Positions 60,449-64,000 of a stretch of 64,000 nt of DNA are shown piece after piece. The notes under the pieces are model-generated. The model saw only the letters and a program-made list of their open reading frames with translations. It was not told where the DNA came from and did no database searches. The stretch comes from Berberis thunbergii (Eukaryota > Streptophyta > Magnoliopsida > Ranunculales > Berberidaceae). Every line of letters begins with the position of its first letter. Within the stretch, counting starts at the first letter, position 1. The stretch lies in contig QNQO01000650.1 of NCBI GenBank assembly GCA_003290165.1, forward strand, positions 248,001 to 312,000, in the 5' to 3' direction. A program made the translations under genes and the position numbers.

Positions 60449-61487
60449 CAGGACAAATTGAAAGCATGGAATGTCATTGATAGGTCAATATGCATATTAT
60501 GCAATGACGAGCCAGAGAACGAAGAACACTTATTTTTCAAATGTTGCTACTCTAGTTTTGTGTGGTCTTCTGTGCTGCACTACTTGAGCTACAATCATAG
60601 CCCCTTGGATTGGGAAGAAGAATGGGAGTGGTGTAAGCAGCAGTTCACTGGTACATCAGAGAGCACAACTGTGAGGAAGCTGGCCCTAAATGCTACAATA
60701 TACCATCTCTGGACAGAACGCAATTGCAAACGATTTCAGAGAAAATATAGAGCTGCCGTGATGCTCATTCCTAAGATAATTGAGGACATCAGGTTGCGTG
60801 CATCGGTACTGAAACTTCAAGTGGTAGATACTGCAGAAAATAGAGCTTTCTTTGACAGGTGTAAAATCAGCGTCAACTTCCAGTTACCTAGAGGAACTCT
60901 GCATCAATGGTTGAAACCAATACACGGTTGGTATAAGGTGAATTCAGACGGCTCGCTAACAGAAAGTAGAGGAGGTTATGATGCTATTATTCGGGATCAT
61001 ACAGGTCATGTACTGGCAGCAGCTGCAGGATCTCAAGTAGCACGATCAATAGTCTTGCATGAACTGCAGGGGGTTGCAATAGGGGTCAAGCTAGCACAAC
61101 AGCTTGGATTACAAAGAGTTGAACTCTGCATGGATTCTAGTAATGCTCTCAAGTATCTTATTACCAATAAAGTGCCACCATGGGAAGCTATACACGTCAC
61201 AAGAAGGTTGAAACGAGCCATTGGCATTTTCGAAGATTGCAAGCTTACATACACAGTAAGAGAAACAAACCAAGCTGCTGATATATTATCTAAACTGTTG
61301 CCTACTCATGAGTTTGTGGAGTTAGTCCCTAGCTCCTTTGCTGAAGATCTTAAAAAGATTATATTTGATGATGCGAGTGGAAGGAAACATTTGCGAATGT
61401 AATTTGATCATTTAATCCTTTTATTTTCAGTGGTTTGGGGAGCCCATATATACACTCACGCTTCCCTTTTTTTTTTTTTAAAAAAAA
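60449..61487 (+). mobile_element. 5'-truncated L1-type LINE, 3' end
   Basis: The insert is about 1039 bp and is bounded by a perfect 16-bp target duplication, AACTTATTGAGAATGC, at 60433-60448 and 61488-61503. Its 3' end is a T-run followed by an A-run. It contains only the end of ORF2, as usual for incomplete reverse transcription. Both the duplication and the open reading frame are undamaged, pointing to a recent insertion. Confidence 0.9.
60458..61402 (+). CDS. LINE zinc-binding and RNase H domains, open frame
   Basis: An intact 314-codon frame. It begins in the zinc-binding domain found after L1 reverse transcriptases (SICILCNDEPENEEHLFFKC, then FVWSSVL), passes a helical linker with ATIYHLWTERNCKRF, and ends in a plant-type RNase H fold: WYKVNSDGSLTESRGGYDAI (first Asp of the active site), LHELQGVAIGVKLAQQLGL (Glu), VELCMDSSNALKYL (Asp) and RETNQAADILSKL (Asp). 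The frame is open from the truncation point. The LINE protein would normally continue N-terminally with reverse transcriptase, absent here. There is no sign of a promoter, so whether it is translated is unknown. Confidence 0.88.
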   Translation: MKAWNVIDRSICILCNDEPENEEHLFFKCCYSSFVWSSVLHYLSYNHSPLDWEEEWEWCKQQFTGTSESTTVRKLALNATIYHLWTERNCKRFQRKYRAAVMLIPKIIEDIRLRASVLKLQVVDTAENRAFFDRCKISVNFQLPRGTLHQWLKPIHGWYKVNSDGSLTESRGGYDAIIRDHTGHVLAAAAGSQVARSIVLHELQGVAIGVKLAQQLGLQRVELCMDSSNALKYLITNKVPPWEAIHVTRRLKRAIGIFEDCKLTYTVRETNQAADILSKLLPTHEFVELVPSSFAEDLKKIIFDDASGRKHLRM

Positions 61488-61503
61488 AACTTATTGAGAA
61501 TGC

Positions 61504-63008
61504 TGAATTTTAGTTTCTATTCTTGATGCATTTAATAGGGTAGAATTTTAATATCTTCCGTTTATTTCCCCCGAGATGTGCGCTTGAATTATCAACTCAT
61601 GCATCCCAAAAGTTCAAGCGCACATCCCGGGAAGATGGACGGCTCCCATCCCCCTGTGGGGTCCCTCGCTGGTTCCGTCGACAATTAGAATTTTTCGTCT
61701 TTAAGAGTTACCTAATTATTAGTTTCACAATGCTCTACTTTAAAGGTTTGAGGTATGGAGATTCTGATAGCTCATAAATTAGAGTCTTCTTGCTTTTCAT
61801 GTTTAGTCCAACCTGTGGCAAATGATAGGGAACTCTCTTTTGAATATGGTTTAGTTGTTTAATTTTGCACAAAAGAAGCTTTTAGAGCCTTTGCAGTGAA
61901 AGAAGATTACCTTATTTTCCATCTTCCTCACTTGAAGTTATCATTAAAAAAATTTTAGACGACATTGTTACTTTCCCATGTCATCCTAAAAGAGCTGCAT
62001 AATTATTACATCGTAAACCCTAAATTCGTTGCTCACCCACGACACTCTACCCAGATCCTCAACCAAGTTTAGGTGCCAGCCCTAAATTTCCCTACACAAC
62101 TTTTTCAATACAAAGGTTATTTTAACATGAATTACTTATGCAACTTGCAAAACAACAGTTATAATGACATAAATTTCCTTTTGCATACAAAACTAGCGCA
62201 TTTGATTTGGCGTTCAGTTTCCATGTATAAGCCACCACTTTCAGTTTATTTCAAATGCCGGTTGATCTAGCGCAAAAACTAGATCAGATTAGACTATTGA
62301 CCCTAGGAGTTTTCATTCAAGTGCTACAATCAGACTGAATAAACTCTAGCTAGAATCAAGAACCAACACACTGTTCTATACATATAAAGACGTATATGAA
62401 TCGATGATCTACGATACGAGCATGGAGACTCTTTGAAGGAACAAAGATCAACGAGAACATATTTATTAGTTGAAAGAGAGAAAGAAAACTAACCACTTCC
62501 AACGATATTGTGTCAAGGAGTGGAAATTTCCCGCCTTGCTTCCATCTTCAACGAGGAGAGTTGAAATTGAAAAGTTGGAAGTGTGATGGCGTAGCGACCT
62601 GGATCTGGGCTTCCTTTTTATTAGGGGGGTCTTGAGCCTTATTTAAAGAATCTGTCTTGGGCCTTCGCAAAAAAGCCAAAAAAATTACTCAATACGAAAA
62701 GGGCCCAGGTAGTTTTCCAAATGTGAAAGAAAGTAGACTACTTTGAAGGGCTCGTTTCCCAGGTAGTTACACCACCCCTCGCTCCCTAGAAGGGCTCGTT
62801 TAAATTTGTGAAGGATGACTCTCGAATTGGCAGATTGAGGTGACGTGACTAAGGTTACACTAGCCTATATTCGTTCCTTAAACATTGTTTGTTAGTGTCA
62901 CATTTTCACCTTAACTTCCTATTCCGCCACAGTTACCTCAAATTGGCCCTTCGCCAGAAGCTTCCTCTGATGTCAAGCTGCTAAAACAGCAGATTTTGAA
63001 GTAAATCA
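61504..63008. other. Intergenic DNA with a foldback sequence
   Basis: No gene was recognised apart from the foldback at 61574-61626 listed separately. Confidence 0.4.
61574..61626. repeat. Foldback sequence (third related copy)
   Basis: GATGTGCGCTTGAA (61575-61588) has its perfect inverse complement at 61613-61626. The downstream flank CCCTCGCTGGTTCC (61662-61675) with a TTAGAATTTTT after it closely matches the flank of the foldback at 12777 (CCCTCGTTGGTTTCC, TTAGAATTTCT). Confidence 0.55.
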
Positions 63009-63149
63009 TGGCTAAGCTAATCAGAGCTCAGCTTATGGAGACCCTATATCAGATCTGTTTCGATAAAGCAGAAGATGAAGAAGAAGATCCAACAGTGGAT
63101 CTCAATGAAGATGATTGTTACAACATCTTCGATCCTAGAGATTTGTAAA
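63009..63149 (+). other. Candidate small ORF, 46 codons, acidic
   Basis: ATG at 63009 opens a frame reading MAKLIRAQLMETLYQICFDK and then an acidic stretch AEDEEEDPTVDLNEDDCYNI, ending FDPRDL before a TAA. It matches no family I can name. It is short and upstream of the TFIIA gene, so it may be a chance frame, an upstream ORF on a different transcript, or a decayed fragment. Confidence 0.25.
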
Positions 63150-63419
63150 TGGACCCACGTCCATTATTATCAAAGACAACATCTGTCAGCGTCAGTATCA
63201 AACAAAAGTGCTTTCGGCCATAGTGCTCCAACAATCCGACATCATTATCTTTTCTTTTATCAAAAACATCCGCGTGAAGCTACAGTACCCTCAACTTCAT
63301 CTCATCTCGATGGAATAAAAAATAAAATCCCAACACACAAATAATTCCAGTTCAAAATTGTACTAACCCGGAATTAGGAAAACCCGTTCCATTTCCCATC
63401 CAATCCGCGGGGTGTAAAA

Positions 63420-63465
63420 CACGTGGTGGTGAGAAGGTCCTAGCGGATGCAAACCTATTTATATA
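63420..63465 (+). promoter_or_regulatory. Promoter of the TFIIA large-subunit gene
   Basis: A G-box CACGTG (63420-63425) and a TATA box TATTTATATA (63456-63465) precede a pyrimidine-rich leader (CTCTCTTCCC) of about 280 bases before the ATG at 63748. The spacing suits transcription start near 63490-63500. Confidence 0.6.
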
Positions 63466-63747
63466 CCACTCTCTTTATTCTCATCTCTCGTCCGCCATTT
63501 TCTCTCTCTTCCCTTCCCTTCATTCTTTGCACTCCAGCTAAGTTTTGTTTACTCACAGCGAGCGAAAGAGAGAGAGATAGAGCGGGAGACCCCTAAAATC
63601 ACCAAACCCTAGACCCCCCAATCCGATGCAATTATCCTTCAATTTACCAAATTTGCTCTTTCTTTCTCAAATTGCCCCAACTTTTATATCTGTTCGATTT
63701 TGGTTTGATTGATTTGAGTGAGTGAGTGAGAGAGAGGAAGAGAAGAA

Positions 63748-63882
63748 ATGGCATCCACCACCGCGACCGCGACCACCACTAGTTCCGTGTACATCAACGT
63801 GATTGATGATGTCATCAATAAGGTGAAAGACGAGTTTCTTACCTCTGGTGTTGAAGAAACCGTTCTTAACGAGCTTCAGAAG
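63748..63882 (+). CDS. TFIIA-L: TFIIA large subunit (alpha/beta), first exon
   Basis: 45 codons from ATG at 63748 to a GT donor at 63883 (AAG then GTAATC), phase 0; the gene continues past the window. After a Thr/Ala-rich start (MASTTATATTTSS) the protein reads VYINVIDDVINKVKDEFLTS and GVEETVLNELQK, the conserved N-terminal helices of TFIIA-alpha. TFIIA stabilises TBP on the TATA box in RNA polymerase II initiation complexes. The intron begins after LNELQK, where the next exon should continue with the end of this helical bundle. A long 5' leader with a TATA box lies upstream. Confidence 0.88.
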
Positions 63883-64000
63883 GTAATCTCTTTGCTTGCT
63901 TGATCCCTCTTTGTCAAAGAGTTTAATCTGATGTGTATAATTAGTGGATATCTGTATCAAATTCAGCATTGTTGTGATATAAATGTATCCCCTTTGTGTG

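Noticed and set aside
1..64000. A previously undescribed multi-gene defence or metabolic system
   Set aside because: The host genes are unrelated, singly placed plant genes, and everything between them is explained by known transposon classes; nothing indicates a coordinated gene cluster.

Overview
This window is nuclear DNA from a flowering plant, most likely a dicot. It carries intron-containing plant genes with GT-AG introns, AT-rich intergenic DNA and a heavy load of nested retrotransposons. I see no bacterial genes, CRISPR array, rRNA gene or true tRNA gene. Species cannot be named from the sequence.

Five host genes are recognisable. (1) A chloroplast Rossmann-fold protein of the pTAC16 type (minus, 2067-4405, five exons, 519 aa, frame fully intact). 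(2) A PWI-domain SR-repeat splicing protein of the SRRM1 type (minus, 25650-30973, fourteen exons). All its splice phases fit a ~932 aa protein, but two single-base deletions break the frame as given. (3) A DUF3475/DUF668 protein (plus, 54594-56029, two exons, 450 aa). (4) A class I LOB-domain (LBD) transcription factor (minus, 56403-57150, two exons, 223 aa); its usually invariant DP-V/I-YG signature reads DYVYG. (5) The first exon of the TFIIA large subunit (plus, from 63748), which runs off the window.

The rest is mostly mobile DNA. From left to right: a decayed tandem satellite-like array (4640-7262); a dead RTE-type LINE (7630-10520); L1-type LINE scraps (16100-17160, 22310-22600); a Ty3/gypsy element split into two head-to-head halves (17628-24045) with a SINE in its reverse transcriptase; a Pack-MULE-like DNA transposon carrying a broken VQ-motif gene (31484-32724); a Tat/Athila-like LTR remnant ending near 36411; a Ty1/copia element on the minus strand (37053-42136) with an intact 533-codon RT-RNase H frame; a likely 3.6 kb solo LTR (42708-46282); a small non-coding LTR element (46329-47623) with a second SINE; a Ty1/copia element on the plus strand (48212-53448) with a SINE of another family in its integrase; and a young 5'-truncated L1 LINE (60449-61487) with a 16-bp target duplication. 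Three GC-rich foldback sequences (about 12777, 31314 and 61574) may form one short family.

The host genes do not form an operon or pathway; they are independent genes separated by transposon insertions. The points most worth a second look are the LBD signature-residue change, the two frameshifts in the SRRM1-type gene, the VQ-gene-carrying Pack-MULE candidate, the split gypsy element with matching target duplications, and the SINE insertions that date the copia and gypsy elements relative to each other.
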